Source: Defluviicoccus sp. bin129
GTDB lineage: Bacteria; Pseudomonadota; Alphaproteobacteria; MPNO01
Assembly (NCBI GenBank): GCA_002239065.1
Contig: MPNO01000002.1
Span: 62,001 to 126,000, forward strand
Direction of reading: 5' to 3'
DNA: 64,000 nt
The translations under genes and the position numbers were made by a program. The notes beneath the pieces were generated by a model. That model searched no databases. It was not told the origin of the DNA and worked only from the letters and a program-made list of their open reading frames with translations. This document shows, one piece after another, positions 54,345 to 63,339 of the stretch; position 1 is the first letter of the stretch; every line of letters starts with the position of its first letter.

Positions 54345-55205
54345 CTAGCCCACCTCCGCGTTCCCGATCACCACCAGGGCGCGCACCTCGATGCTCTCGC
54401 GCGGGGCCGCGTCCGGCGTCTGGGCGAACCGGAAGGCGCCGTGCGGCGTGAAGCGCGCGCGGCCGTCGTCGATGCTGTCCCAGCCCTTGATCAACAGGAT
54501 CTCGTCGGGCGTCATTTCGGGCGCGTAGTACCAGCGCTGCGTCGGCGCGTGGGCGAGCAGGTAGATCTCGCCGACCCGGTCGGGGAAGACCTGGTCGGTG
54601 GCGAGGAGCTGCGCCGGGGCGACCGAGGAGGCGTCGGCGACCGCCAGCGGCGAGCGCCGCACCGGCCCCGATATCGGCCGCCACACATTGATCTGGACGA
54701 TATGCGCCCCGCTCGCGGCGAGGCGTGTCGCTTCGTCCTCGCCCAGTATGTCGGCGACGCGCTGCGGGCCGCTCAGCACCGTGTAGTCGACATGGGCGCG
54801 GATGGCGGGGCCGCGCAGCCCGTCGGGGTTGTGCGCGCCGGTCTCGCTGTCCGCCCGCCTGGTGGCGTCGAACACCACGGTCCGGTCGGCGCCGAAGCGC
54901 TCGTTGAGCAACGCCTCGATCTCCGGGTAGTAGCGGGTCTCGACCGCCTCGTCGTCGTAGAGGTCGGCGACCGCGGTCGCGTGGCGGTGAAGCTCGAAGC
55001 CCTCGCGGTCGACCGACAGATCGCCGGCCAGCGGGCGCATGTCGGCGATGGAGACGGCGATCGACTCGGTCTCGAAGAACAGCTTCTGGGCCCCGCCGGT
55101 GAGCGCCGTCGAGTGGAAAGCCGGCTTGGTGTCCTGCGGCACGATGAAGGTGAGCGGCGCCACCAAATCGGCGCCGGCCGAGACCGACTGCATCGTCTGG
55201 GTCAT
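54345..55205 (-). CDS. CmcJ/NvfI-like (putative 2-oxoglutarate-type) oxygenase family protein
   Basis: A 286-residue protein. The family pattern is visible in HVDYTVLSGP, VQINVWRPISGPVRRSPLAVADASSV, YLLAHAPTQRWYYAPEMTPDEILLIKGWDS and the C-terminal APRESIEVRALVVI. Relatives include the cephamycin methoxylation protein CmcJ and fungal NvfI-type enzymes, which are iron/2-oxoglutarate or related proteins. The substrate is unknown. The ATG at 55205 follows AGGGA. It stands alone between the tRNA and the BASS gene. Confidence 0.72.
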   Translation of the reverse strand: MTQTMQSVSAGADLVAPLTFIVPQDTKPAFHSTALTGGAQKLFFETESIAVSIADMRPLAGDLSVDREGFELHRHATAVADLYDDEAVETRYYPEIEALLNERFGADRTVVFDATRRADSETGAHNPDGLRGPAIRAHVDYTVLSGPQRVADILGEDEATRLAASGAHIVQINVWRPISGPVRRSPLAVADASSVAPAQLLATDQVFPDRVGEIYLLAHAPTQRWYYAPEMTPDEILLIKGWDSIDDGRARFTPHGAFRFAQTPDAAPRESIEVRALVVIGNAEVG

Positions 55206-55325
55206 TCCCTGGTTCCCCCGCCGGGTTGCGGGCAGGCGTACTTCCCCTGCCGTCCGCGCCGTTCCAGAATGCACTATAGCCCTGCGCGCTGGTTTGCCTA
55301 GGCCGGCCGGATCTGGAGGGGAATC

Positions 55326-56180
55326 ATGGGGTTCATGGTCGATGTCGTGCTGCCGCTGGCGCTCGCCTTCATCATGCTGGGGCTCGGTCTCGGGCTCACC
55401 TTCGACGACTTCGCCCGGGTGGCGCGCCGCCCGCGCGACTTCGCCCTCGGCGCGGTCTGCCAGGTCGTCGTGCTCCCGGCGGTCGCCTTCGTCCTCGCCA
55501 GCCTGTGGCCGATGGCGCCCGAGCTCGCGCTCGGGCTGATGATCATCGCCGCCGCGCCGGGCGGGGTGACCTCGAACATCCTGACCGCGTTCGCGCGCGG
55601 CGACGTCGCGCTGTCGATCTCGCTGACCGCGGTGATCAGCCTGCTGAGCGTGGTCACCATCCCGCTCATCGTGGTCTTCTCCTACGCCCGGTTCATCGGC
55701 GAGCAGGCGGGCAGGGATATCTCGATCGCCGGAACCGCGGTCAGCGTGTTCCTGATCGTCGCCGTTCCGGTGCTGATCGGGCTTTTGATCCGGCGCTTCG
55801 CCGAGGGCTTCGCGCTGCGCGTCGAGCCCGCCTCGCGCAAGCTGTCCGCGGTGCTGTTCGTGCTCGTGCTGGCCGGCGCGATCGTCCAGGAACGGGCCAA
55901 CATCGTGCCCTATTTCGCCGAGGCCGGGCTGGTCACCCTGGTCCTCAACCTCGCGATGATGGCCATCGCCTGGCTGCTGGCGCGCATGTTCGCCAGCGGC
56001 CCGACCCAGCGCATCGCGATCGCCATCGAATGCGGGTTGCAGAACGGGACGCTCGCCATCGCCGTCGCGGTGCTGCTGTTCGGCGGCGGGCTGGCGACCG
56101 TGCCGGCGGCGACCTACAGCCTGATCATGTTCGCCACCGCGCTGATCTATATCGCGGTGCTGCGGCGCGGCGCGGGCTAG
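55326..56180 (+). CDS. Bile acid:sodium symporter (BASS) family transporter
   Basis: A 284-residue membrane protein with nine to ten hydrophobic helices. Signature stretches are LALAFIMLGLGLGLTFDDF, AAPGGVTSNILTAFARGDVALS and ECGLQNGTLAIAV. It probably takes up an organic anion with sodium. A strong GGAGGGG precedes the ATG. Its stop codon shares the palindrome CTAG with the stop of the convergent ligJ. A role in taking up an aromatic acid for the neighbouring pathway is possible but unproven. Confidence 0.9.
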   Translation: MGFMVDVVLPLALAFIMLGLGLGLTFDDFARVARRPRDFALGAVCQVVVLPAVAFVLASLWPMAPELALGLMIIAAAPGGVTSNILTAFARGDVALSISLTAVISLLSVVTIPLIVVFSYARFIGEQAGRDISIAGTAVSVFLIVAVPVLIGLLIRRFAEGFALRVEPASRKLSAVLFVLVLAGAIVQERANIVPYFAEAGLVTLVLNLAMMAIAWLLARMFASGPTQRIAIAIECGLQNGTLAIAVAVLLFGGGLATVPAATYSLIMFATALIYIAVLRRGAG

Positions 56181-57184
56181 CCTCCCAGCCGGGAGAAGAC
56201 GCGGCGCGCGTTGTCCTCGAAGATCATCTGCTTGTCCGCCGCGCCCAGCCCGTCGGCCGCGTCGACGTAGCGCTTGGTGTCGTCGAAGGGGAATCCGGTC
56301 TCGGGATCGATGCCGCGCACCGCGCCGACCATCTCGGAGGCGAACAGGATGTTCTTGGCCGGGATGACCTTGGTCAGCAGGTCGATCCCGGGCTGGTGGT
56401 AGACGCAGGTGTCGAAGAAGACGTTTTCCAGCAGCAGCTCGTCGAGCGGCGGGCGCCCCATATCCTGCGCCAGCCCGCGATAGCGCCCCCAGTGGAAGGG
56501 CGCCGCGCCGCCGCCATGCGGGATGATGAGTTTGAGGCCGGGGAAATCGGCGAACAGGTCAGAGGTGAGCAGCTGCATGAAGGCGGCCGTGTCCCCGTTG
56601 ATGTAATGCGCGCCGGTGAAGTGGAAATGCGGGTTGCAGGACGACGACACGTGGATCATCGCCGGCACGTCGAGCTCGCACATCTTCTCGTAGAGCGGGT
56701 ACCACCAGCGGTCGAAGAGCGGCGGGTCGGTCCAGTAGCCGCCGGTCGGATCCGGGTTCAGATTGCAGCCGATGAAGCCGAGCTCCTCGACGCAGCGGAC
56801 GAGCTCCGGGATGCAGTTCGCCGGCGGCGTCCCCGGCACCTGCGGCAGCTGGCAGACGCCGACGAAGTTCTCGGGGTACAGCGTGACCGCCCGGTGGACC
56901 ATGTCGTTGCAGATTTCCGACCAGTATTTGTTGGCCGGCTCATCGCCGTCCTGGTGGGCCATGCCGGCGGCCCTCGGCGAGAAGATCGTAAGATCCGTGC
57001 CCCGTTCGCGCTGCAGCTTGAGCTGCGCCCCCTCCAGGCTCTCGCGGATCTCGTCGTCGGAGATGCCGAGATCGGCCGGAAGCGGCCGGTAGTCCGGGTC
57101 CTTGAGCCCGTCCACCTGCGCCGCCCGGTACTCCCTGAGCGCCGCCGGCGCGGTGGTGTAGTGGCCGTGGCAATCGATGATCAT
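56177..57184 (-). CDS. ligJ: 4-oxalomesaconate hydratase-like amidohydrolase
   Basis: A 335-residue amidohydrolase-2-fold enzyme that closely matches LigJ of the protocatechuate 4,5-cleavage pathway: MIIDCHGHYT, LTIFSPRAAGMA, GFIGCNLNPDPTGG, YEKMCELDVPAMIHVS, IPHGGGAAPFHWGRYRGLA, FFDTCVYHQPGIDLL and SEMVGAVRGIDP are all family signatures. It hydrates 4-oxalomesaconate to 4-carboxy-4-hydroxy-2-oxoadipate. The ATG at 57184 follows AGGAAG and overlaps the aldolase stop (ATGA). Its gene neighbour is an HpcH/HpaI aldolase that could perform the next cleavage. Confidence 0.85.
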   Translation of the reverse strand: MIIDCHGHYTTAPAALREYRAAQVDGLKDPDYRPLPADLGISDDEIRESLEGAQLKLQRERGTDLTIFSPRAAGMAHQDGDEPANKYWSEICNDMVHRAVTLYPENFVGVCQLPQVPGTPPANCIPELVRCVEELGFIGCNLNPDPTGGYWTDPPLFDRWWYPLYEKMCELDVPAMIHVSSSCNPHFHFTGAHYINGDTAAFMQLLTSDLFADFPGLKLIIPHGGGAAPFHWGRYRGLAQDMGRPPLDELLLENVFFDTCVYHQPGIDLLTKVIPAKNILFASEMVGAVRGIDPETGFPFDDTKRYVDAADGLGAADKQMIFEDNARRVFSRLGG

Positions 57185-58059
57185 GATCTTCCTTCCTCGG
57201 CGCGGCCGCTGAGTTCCAGACCCTTTTCCAGCCCCGCATAGAGGGTGGCCGGCGCGGCCATCAGAAACCGGTAGCCCTCGTCCAGGACGCGCTCGACATT
57301 CCGCGCATCGACATGCGGATGGCCGACGACGACGTCGCGCGAAATGCAGGTGTCGACGATGCGCGCCATCGCGTCCCTGACTTCCGGGTGATCGTATTGC
57401 CGCGGAAAGCCGAGCTCCTGGCTGAGATCCCCCTCGCCGATCAGCACGGCGCCGATGCCCGGCACGTTGTCGAGCATGTCCGCGAGGTTCTCGATGCCCG
57501 CAATGTCCTCGATCATCAGGATGACGAAGATTTCCCCGTCGGGCGCCAGCGGCCACACATCCGCCTTGCGGTAATAGTCCTGCTGCGACAGCCCCCAGTA
57601 GCGCACGGCATGGCGCGGCCCGTCGCCGCGCACGCCGGCGGGCTCGTAGAGCGGCGCGCCCTTGAGGCGCGGGTAGCGGCACGAGGCGACCGCGTTATAG
57701 GCCTCCTCCACGCTGCTCACATGCGGCCACACCACCCCGTAGACGCCGAGATCGAGCGCTTGCTTGGCGTGCCACTGGCCCCTTTCCGAGCCGTTGGGCG
57801 GGATGCGGACCATCGGCGTGACCGCCGGCGCGACGGAGCCGGCGGCGGCGATCTGCGCGCGGTTCAGCATGTATTGCAGCGAATCGCGGAGCGCGCCGAT
57901 GTCCCACGGGTTGTGCTCCATCTCGAACACGATGCCGTCGTAGCGCGTCGCCGACAGGGCGACGGCGCTCTGGATGTCGGCGGTGGTGAAGGTGGTGAAG
58001 GCGCGTTGTCCGGCCTCCAGCGCCGCGACGACGCCGTTGAGCCGCGGTATTTCGGTCAT
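57181..58059 (-). CDS. HpcH/HpaI family class II aldolase
   Basis: A 292-residue aldolase: the metal-binding Glu lies in VILMIEDIAGIENL, the active region GEGDLSQELGFP follows, and FEMEHNPWD corresponds to the E-H site. Such enzymes cleave 2-oxo-4-hydroxy acids to pyruvate plus an aldehyde or keto acid. It is coupled to ligJ, so the likely substrate is 4-carboxy-4-hydroxy-2-oxoadipate, giving pyruvate and oxaloacetate. That step is normally done by the unrelated LigK/ProA family, so this is a possible non-homologous replacement. Confidence 0.85.
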   Translation of the reverse strand: MTEIPRLNGVVAALEAGQRAFTTFTTADIQSAVALSATRYDGIVFEMEHNPWDIGALRDSLQYMLNRAQIAAAGSVAPAVTPMVRIPPNGSERGQWHAKQALDLGVYGVVWPHVSSVEEAYNAVASCRYPRLKGAPLYEPAGVRGDGPRHAVRYWGLSQQDYYRKADVWPLAPDGEIFVILMIEDIAGIENLADMLDNVPGIGAVLIGEGDLSQELGFPRQYDHPEVRDAMARIVDTCISRDVVVGHPHVDARNVERVLDEGYRFLMAAPATLYAGLEKGLELSGRAEEGRS

Positions 58060-58120
58060 CCGGGTCTCCGGGGGGTTGTCTCGTTGGTCGGCGGCAATCT
58101 AGCGGCCGGAGCCGCCGCGG

Positions 58121-60574
58121 TCATCCGGCCCTGCGCCGTCTCGCCGCCACGTGGTGCAGCAGCAGATAGGCGGCCGTGACCGCGAGCGCCGATCCCGCGA
58201 CGACCGGCGCCTTCAGGAGCAGGAGAAAGGCGAGCACCAGGCGCAGGGCGACCTCGTAGCCCGACAGGCGGGCGGCGTCGAACCGGCTGAGAGCGCTCGC
58301 CACCAGATAGAGCGCGACCACCAGCCGCAGGACCAGCCATCCCAGGGCCTCCAGATGGACGGTCCCGTCATAGCCCGGCAGATAGGTCTTCTTTTCGCCG
58401 AGCGAGCCGTCGACCGATTGCGCGAGCTGCGCCTGCTCGATCAGCAGGAGCTCCGGATAGAAGGCGAAGACGAAGGGTATCGTGAACATGACGATGCCGA
58501 CGCGGACCGCCTGGACACCGGTCGCCATCGGTTCGGCCTTGGAAATGGTGGACGCCGCGAACGCGGCGATGGCGACCGGGGGCGTGATCGCCGAGGCCAC
58601 GGCGAAATAGAAGATGAACATGTGGGCGGTGAAATAGGATGTCCCGAGCGCGACCAGCAGCGGACCGATGATCAGGATCACGTTCACATAGGCCGGCAGC
58701 GTCGGCATGCCCATGCCCAGCAGGATGGTGACGACCATCGCGGTCACCAGCGCCAGCATGAGATAGGCCGGGCCGCCGATGGTGAGCTCCTGCCCGAACA
58801 GCGTGAAGGTCGAGACCGTCTTCAGCCAGTTCAGGATGTCGATGGTCATGATCCCGGTGAAGTTGGTGAAGTTGATGCAGACATCGATGACCGCGACGGC
58901 GGTGAGCAGCAGGAACAGCTCGGCGATGATCAGCCCGGCGCTCGACAGCGCGGAGACGATCTTGCGCGGCGCCTTCCTGACCTCTTCGTCGAGGAAGAGC
59001 AGGGCGAGCAGCAGGATGACCGCCCAGAAACCCGCCGAGTCGGGATCGCCCGCCGCGTTCTGGAACAGCTTGAGAATCCACGGAAGGGCCTCGCCGCCGC
59101 CCGGGGTGTAGCCGAGCACCCAGCCGAGCGGTCCGGTGCCGACGGCGTCCTTCTTGGTCAGCAGCAGGACCAGGATGAGCAATATCGGCCCCGCGATCAT
59201 CAGCAGGTTGATCCGGTCCTGCCGGGTGAGCCTTTGCGCCTCGGTCAGCTGCCCGACGACTTGCAGGTTCGACCGGCGGGCTTCGAAGACGACCACCAGG
59301 AACAGGCTCAGGAAATAGGCGAGCGCGGGCAGGAAGGCGGCGATGATCACGTCGGAATAGGGCACCGTCGACAGCGCCGACAGCACGAACGCGGCGATGC
59401 CCATGACGGGTGGCATGAACTGTCCGCCGCTCGATGCCGCGGCCTCGACGCCGCCCGCGAAGGTCGGCGCGAAACCGGACCGCATCATCATCGGGATGGT
59501 GAGCGTGCCGGTACCCAGCACGTTGACCACGGGGCCGCCCGAGATGGTGCCGAACGTGGCCGAACCCACGATCGCGGCGTGGGCGGGACCGCCGCGCAGC
59601 TTCCGCGTGATGACCACGGCGAGCTTGATCAGCGAGCGGCCGCCGGCGGAAGCGCCGAACAGGGCGCCGAGGACGACATAGGGGAAGACGATGTTGACGG
59701 TGATGTTGAGGAACTGGCCGAGCAGGCCGTTGGATTCGAGGGTGATGGCGTTGCGCGCGCCGATCACGCCGGCCGCATAGCTCCTCGCCCCTTCGGTGAC
59801 CGTGCCGATCGAGGTGGTCAGGTAGCGGTGGTCGGTCCAGTCGAAATACCACGCGGCGGACGAGAGCAGGGTGTAGACCGCGATAACGATCGCCACCGCG
59901 ACGATCGGAAGCCCCCAGACCCTGACGACATAGACGAAGAAGACGGTCACCGCGAAGAGCAGCCAGGGCAGGATCCAGTTGCCGAGAATGGCCTGGCATT
60001 CGGGGTATTCCTCGACCGGCGGGGTGCCGTAGATGGCGATGTATTCGTCCGCCCGGGCCTTGGCCTCGGCGAGCAGCCTGTCGCGCTCGCCGCTGACGGT
60101 GTCGATCAGGCACACCTGGTCGTGCTCGATCAGGTAGACCAGCGAGGTCCCGAGGATCGCCGCCAGCATCAGCACGTCGAGCGTGATTCCCAGGCAGAAC
60201 CGGGGCTTCGGCCCGTCGCGCCATTTCCGCCCGAACGACGAGACCAGCAGGGCGATGACCAGCATCAGGGAGAACATCAGCGGAAAGAAGAATTCCGAGC
60301 TGTACTTGCTCAGCCTCGGCAGCCCCTCGAGCCCGGGTATCGATCGAACGGTCTCGAGCAGCCCCGGGATGTTGGGGAGGTTGTTGGCCATCCCCAGCAC
60401 CACCAGGACGAAGGCGAGCGCGAGCGCGAGGCGGCCCATCCAGTCGCCGTTCGCCTCGATCGGAGCTTCCGACACGCCCGGAACGGAGGGCTGCGCCCTT
60501 TCGCTCCCGGGTGGCCCGGTGGAATTGCCGCGAGAGTCCGACACCTGAGATCCGCCGTCCCGCTCCACGCTCAC
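58121..60574 (-). CDS. TRAP transporter fused permease (DctQM, TAXI type)
   Basis: An 817-residue fused 4TM/12TM permease. Hydrophobic helices run from about residue 50 to the C-terminus, with FGTISGGPVVNVLGTGTLTIP-like transport motifs in the centre. Fusion of the small and large TRAP subunits is typical of TAXI-type systems, and the TAXI binding-protein gene lies directly upstream. The start is a GTG at 60574, without a good ribosome binding site. Another GTG ten codons downstream is possible. It is likely the importer for the substrate of the ligJ-aldolase module. Confidence 0.92.
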   Translation of the reverse strand: MSVERDGGSQVSDSRGNSTGPPGSERAQPSVPGVSEAPIEANGDWMGRLALALAFVLVVLGMANNLPNIPGLLETVRSIPGLEGLPRLSKYSSEFFFPLMFSLMLVIALLVSSFGRKWRDGPKPRFCLGITLDVLMLAAILGTSLVYLIEHDQVCLIDTVSGERDRLLAEAKARADEYIAIYGTPPVEEYPECQAILGNWILPWLLFAVTVFFVYVVRVWGLPIVAVAIVIAVYTLLSSAAWYFDWTDHRYLTTSIGTVTEGARSYAAGVIGARNAITLESNGLLGQFLNITVNIVFPYVVLGALFGASAGGRSLIKLAVVITRKLRGGPAHAAIVGSATFGTISGGPVVNVLGTGTLTIPMMMRSGFAPTFAGGVEAAASSGGQFMPPVMGIAAFVLSALSTVPYSDVIIAAFLPALAYFLSLFLVVVFEARRSNLQVVGQLTEAQRLTRQDRINLLMIAGPILLILVLLLTKKDAVGTGPLGWVLGYTPGGGEALPWILKLFQNAAGDPDSAGFWAVILLLALLFLDEEVRKAPRKIVSALSSAGLIIAELFLLLTAVAVIDVCINFTNFTGIMTIDILNWLKTVSTFTLFGQELTIGGPAYLMLALVTAMVVTILLGMGMPTLPAYVNVILIIGPLLVALGTSYFTAHMFIFYFAVASAITPPVAIAAFAASTISKAEPMATGVQAVRVGIVMFTIPFVFAFYPELLLIEQAQLAQSVDGSLGEKKTYLPGYDGTVHLEALGWLVLRLVVALYLVASALSRFDAARLSGYEVALRLVLAFLLLLKAPVVAGSALAVTAAYLLLHHVAARRRRAG

Positions 60575-60644
60575 GCGGGACAGGCGAACCGGAGCGCTCG
60601 CGGGCCGGCGCTCCGGTTCACCGCCCGGTTCTTCGCGTGTCGGC

Positions 60645-61694
60645 CTACGATCCCGGCTTCATGCAATCGTCGACCTTGAAACCCGCCTCTTCCCAGGCCT
60701 CGACGGAGCCTCGATGCAGCTTCGTGCCGGCATTGCAGAACGCCATCGTCCTGTCGTCGATCTTGCCGAAATGGAGCCCCTTGGCGAAGGGCACCTTGCG
60801 ATGGAGGTTGGGGATGCTCTTGATGAATGCCGCCGTCAGCGCCTTGGCGATGCGCTCGTCCATCTTCTTGTGGACGGCGTCGGAGAACGGCGCGGTCACC
60901 GACCGGAACATGTCGTCTTCCGAAATCACATTGACGTTGTCGCCGTAATGGGCGAGCTCGCTGACCGGGAAGAAGGCGGGCGCGTTCCCGGGCGCGTTCA
61001 GGAACTTCTGCCAGGCCTTGCCTTCCCACCTGGCCTTCGGCACGGAGACCATGTTGATCTTGCCGGCGGCCGCCAGGATCGGCATCCAGCTCGCCGGGTT
61101 GGTGCCGGGGCGCACGGCGGCTTCGACCGAGCGGTCGAGGAAGATCGCGTTGGCCTGGCCCCAGGCGATCTGCTTGCCGGCATAGCCCTTGCCGTCGTTC
61201 AGCCCGGTGGTGAGCCGGATGACCGAGCGCGCCGTGTTGAGCGCGCCGCCGCGCGGCGGGCCGTTGAACACGGTCTTGCCCTTGATCTTGTCCCAGCTGT
61301 CGATGCCGGTGCTCGCATAGGCGACCAGGAAGAAACCCGCGATGCCGTGATAGGGGTAGAGCGCGCGCAGATTGGCGGCGAGCTCCGCGCCCTTCTCGCG
61401 GCCGAGCGAGCTGTAGGGGCCGAGACCGCGCGACATCAGGAAATGCAGCACGATGGGCATCGCCGCGATGTCCGTCTTGCCTTCCGCGACCTGCTGGATC
61501 GAGCGGGTCAGGGTCTTGCCGCCCTGGATCTGGATCGTCGCGACCTTCCCGGCCGCGGCGACCTCGGCCAGGTTCTTGGCCGATACGTCGCTGCCCCCGC
61601 CGGGCTGGGCGTATTCGTGGGTGAGCGTGGGCATCTGGGCGTAGGCGGATGCCGTGAGCATCATCGCCGCGCCCGTCGCCAGAAGCCTTTTCAT
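60645..61694 (-). CDS. TAXI-family TRAP substrate-binding protein
   Basis: A 349-residue periplasmic protein with signal peptide (MKRLLATGAAMMLTASAYAQ) and the TAXI-type fold, with DIAAMPIVLHFLMSRGLGPY and KGKTVFNGPPRGGALNTARSVI. It binds an organic acid or similar ligand and hands it to the fused permease 70 bases downstream. The ATG at 61694 follows GGGAG. An aromatic-pathway intermediate is suggested by its neighbours only. Confidence 0.9.
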   Translation of the reverse strand: MKRLLATGAAMMLTASAYAQMPTLTHEYAQPGGGSDVSAKNLAEVAAAGKVATIQIQGGKTLTRSIQQVAEGKTDIAAMPIVLHFLMSRGLGPYSSLGREKGAELAANLRALYPYHGIAGFFLVAYASTGIDSWDKIKGKTVFNGPPRGGALNTARSVIRLTTGLNDGKGYAGKQIAWGQANAIFLDRSVEAAVRPGTNPASWMPILAAAGKINMVSVPKARWEGKAWQKFLNAPGNAPAFFPVSELAHYGDNVNVISEDDMFRSVTAPFSDAVHKKMDERIAKALTAAFIKSIPNLHRKVPFAKGLHFGKIDDRTMAFCNAGTKLHRGSVEAWEEAGFKVDDCMKPGS

Positions 61695-61761
61695 GTCGAT
61701 CTCCCTGTGAAACCGGATTTCGCGCCCGTTCGGCCCTTCTAACACAGCCGCGCCGCCGCGG

Positions 61762-62211
61762 TCATCGCGGGTCGGCACCGCCGAGACGCCGGCACAGCGC
61801 GAGATAGTCGGTCATCGGCGCGCGCAGGTAGTCCGGGATCGGGATCGACCGGCCCATCTCCTTGGATGCCACGCAGGTGACGAACTCGCCGCGCAGGATC
61901 TCCTCGCCCTCGTCCGAGCCGACGATGACATAGCGGATCGACGACCGGCCGAGCGCGGTGAGGATCAGCGCGAGGTCGAGATTGTCGCCCATGCGCCGCG
62001 CTTTCCTGAAATCGACGTCGCAATGGACCAGCGGAAACATGCGGCCCTTGTCGAAGAACTCGCGGGCGAAGTCGATGCCCAGCCGGTCGCCGATCCAGCC
62101 CTCGAACAGGTCGTTGAACATGCGGAAGAAGGCGACATAGAAGACGATGCCCGCGGGGTCGGAATCGCCAAAACGGATCCGGCGGCTGACGGAGTAGAGT
62201 CTCTCGGACAT
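61762..62211 (-). CDS. 4-hydroxybenzoyl-CoA thioesterase-like hot-dog protein
   Basis: A 149-residue hot-dog-fold acyl-CoA thioesterase. The catalytic Asp lies in RFGDSDPAGIVFYVAFF near residue 17, as in 4HBT/YbgC-type enzymes, followed by FRKARRMGDNL and the C-terminal strand. It hydrolyses an aromatic or short acyl-CoA. It is the first gene of the TAXI-ligJ run, 67 bases upstream of the binding-protein gene, so an aromatic acid such as 4-hydroxybenzoate could be its product. Confidence 0.87.
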   Translation of the reverse strand: MSERLYSVSRRIRFGDSDPAGIVFYVAFFRMFNDLFEGWIGDRLGIDFAREFFDKGRMFPLVHCDVDFRKARRMGDNLDLALILTALGRSSIRYVIVGSDEGEEILRGEFVTCVASKEMGRSIPIPDYLRAPMTDYLALCRRLGGADPR

Positions 62212-62385
62212 CGCGGCCCTCCCGTTCGGCGCGGCGCGATCCTAGGCCATTCTTCCCCGGGGTCGAGCCCGGCCCGACGCTTCGTCCGGTTGGCGCAAGA
62301 TGAGGGGCGTGGTTAAGCTCGCGGGACGCGGTACGGCGGTTGAAACGGATCGGGGCCGCCGCCCCTCGACTGGAAGGGAGACACG

Positions 62386-63339
62386 ATGACCACAGTGATC
62401 ACCGGTGCCGGGCTGGTCGGCACGAGCTATGCGATCTCGGCGGCGGTGCGGGGCGAAAAGGTGGTGTTTCTCGACCCGTTGCCGCGCGCGGACTATCTCG
62501 ACCGGCGGCTCGGGGCGGGCAACTACACGCTGATTCCCGAGGATACGCGCCACCTGCCCGGCGTGCTGGCGGCGATCGAGGAACACCGGCCCGACACCGT
62601 TCTGCACACCGCCGGGCTGATCGGCAGGCGCGCCGAAGACCCGCTCCATCTCGGCATGGACCTCAACGTCAACGGCGCGATCGCGGTCTGCGAGGCGGTC
62701 CGGCTCGCCGGCGTCAGGCGGCTGCTCAACATCTCCACCTTCGGCGCCTATGACTGGCGGCGGGACGCCGTCGACGGCGTGATGAAGGAGGACTTCCCGC
62801 TCGGCAGCGGCACCGCCTACAGCAACACCAAGGCGGTGCAGGAGCTCATCCTCGAGGCCTATTCCGCCAAGTACGGCTTCGAGGTCGCCATCGTCCGCCC
62901 CGCCAATGTGTTCGGAATGGGGCATTTCTGGGGCGGATCGGGCGGCGGCGAGAAGTGCCACACCCTGGTCGAGAGCGGGATCCGCGGGGTTCCGGCAAGG
63001 ATCCCGGAAGAGCAGACCATGGCGTTCGAATACGTCTATTCGAAGGACATCGGCCGGGCGCTCGACCTCTGCGCGACGCGCGAGCTGCCGCGCTACAACG
63101 TGTTCAATATCGGCATCGGGGCGGTGACAACGTTCGACGAGCTGGCCGCCGCGGTGCGCGCCTCGCTCCCCGGGCTGGAGATCGAGGTGGTTCCGGGAAC
63201 CCCGCCGGTCTCGCGCACCGACCACATGGATATCGGCCATGCGCGCGACGTTCTCGGCTGGGAGCCCGAATACACGCTGGAAGCCGGCTTCGCCGCCTAT
63301 GTCGAGGAGATGCGCGCGGCGCTCGGCGCCAACGCCTGA
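62386..63339 (+). CDS. NAD-dependent epimerase/dehydratase (extended SDR)
   Basis: A 317-residue extended short-chain dehydrogenase with the cofactor motif TGAGLVGTSYA and active-site AYSNTKAVQE (Tyr/Lys), plus VRPANVFG and the C-terminal DIGHARDVLGWEPEYTLEAGF. It may act on a nucleotide sugar or a small 3-hydroxy compound. A strong GGAAGGGAG lies upstream of the ATG. It abuts the convergent fumarylacetoacetate-hydrolase-family gene without a gap. Confidence 0.87.
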   Translation: MTTVITGAGLVGTSYAISAAVRGEKVVFLDPLPRADYLDRRLGAGNYTLIPEDTRHLPGVLAAIEEHRPDTVLHTAGLIGRRAEDPLHLGMDLNVNGAIAVCEAVRLAGVRRLLNISTFGAYDWRRDAVDGVMKEDFPLGSGTAYSNTKAVQELILEAYSAKYGFEVAIVRPANVFGMGHFWGGSGGGEKCHTLVESGIRGVPARIPEEQTMAFEYVYSKDIGRALDLCATRELPRYNVFNIGIGAVTTFDELAAAVRASLPGLEIEVVPGTPPVSRTDHMDIGHARDVLGWEPEYTLEAGFAAYVEEMRAALGANA

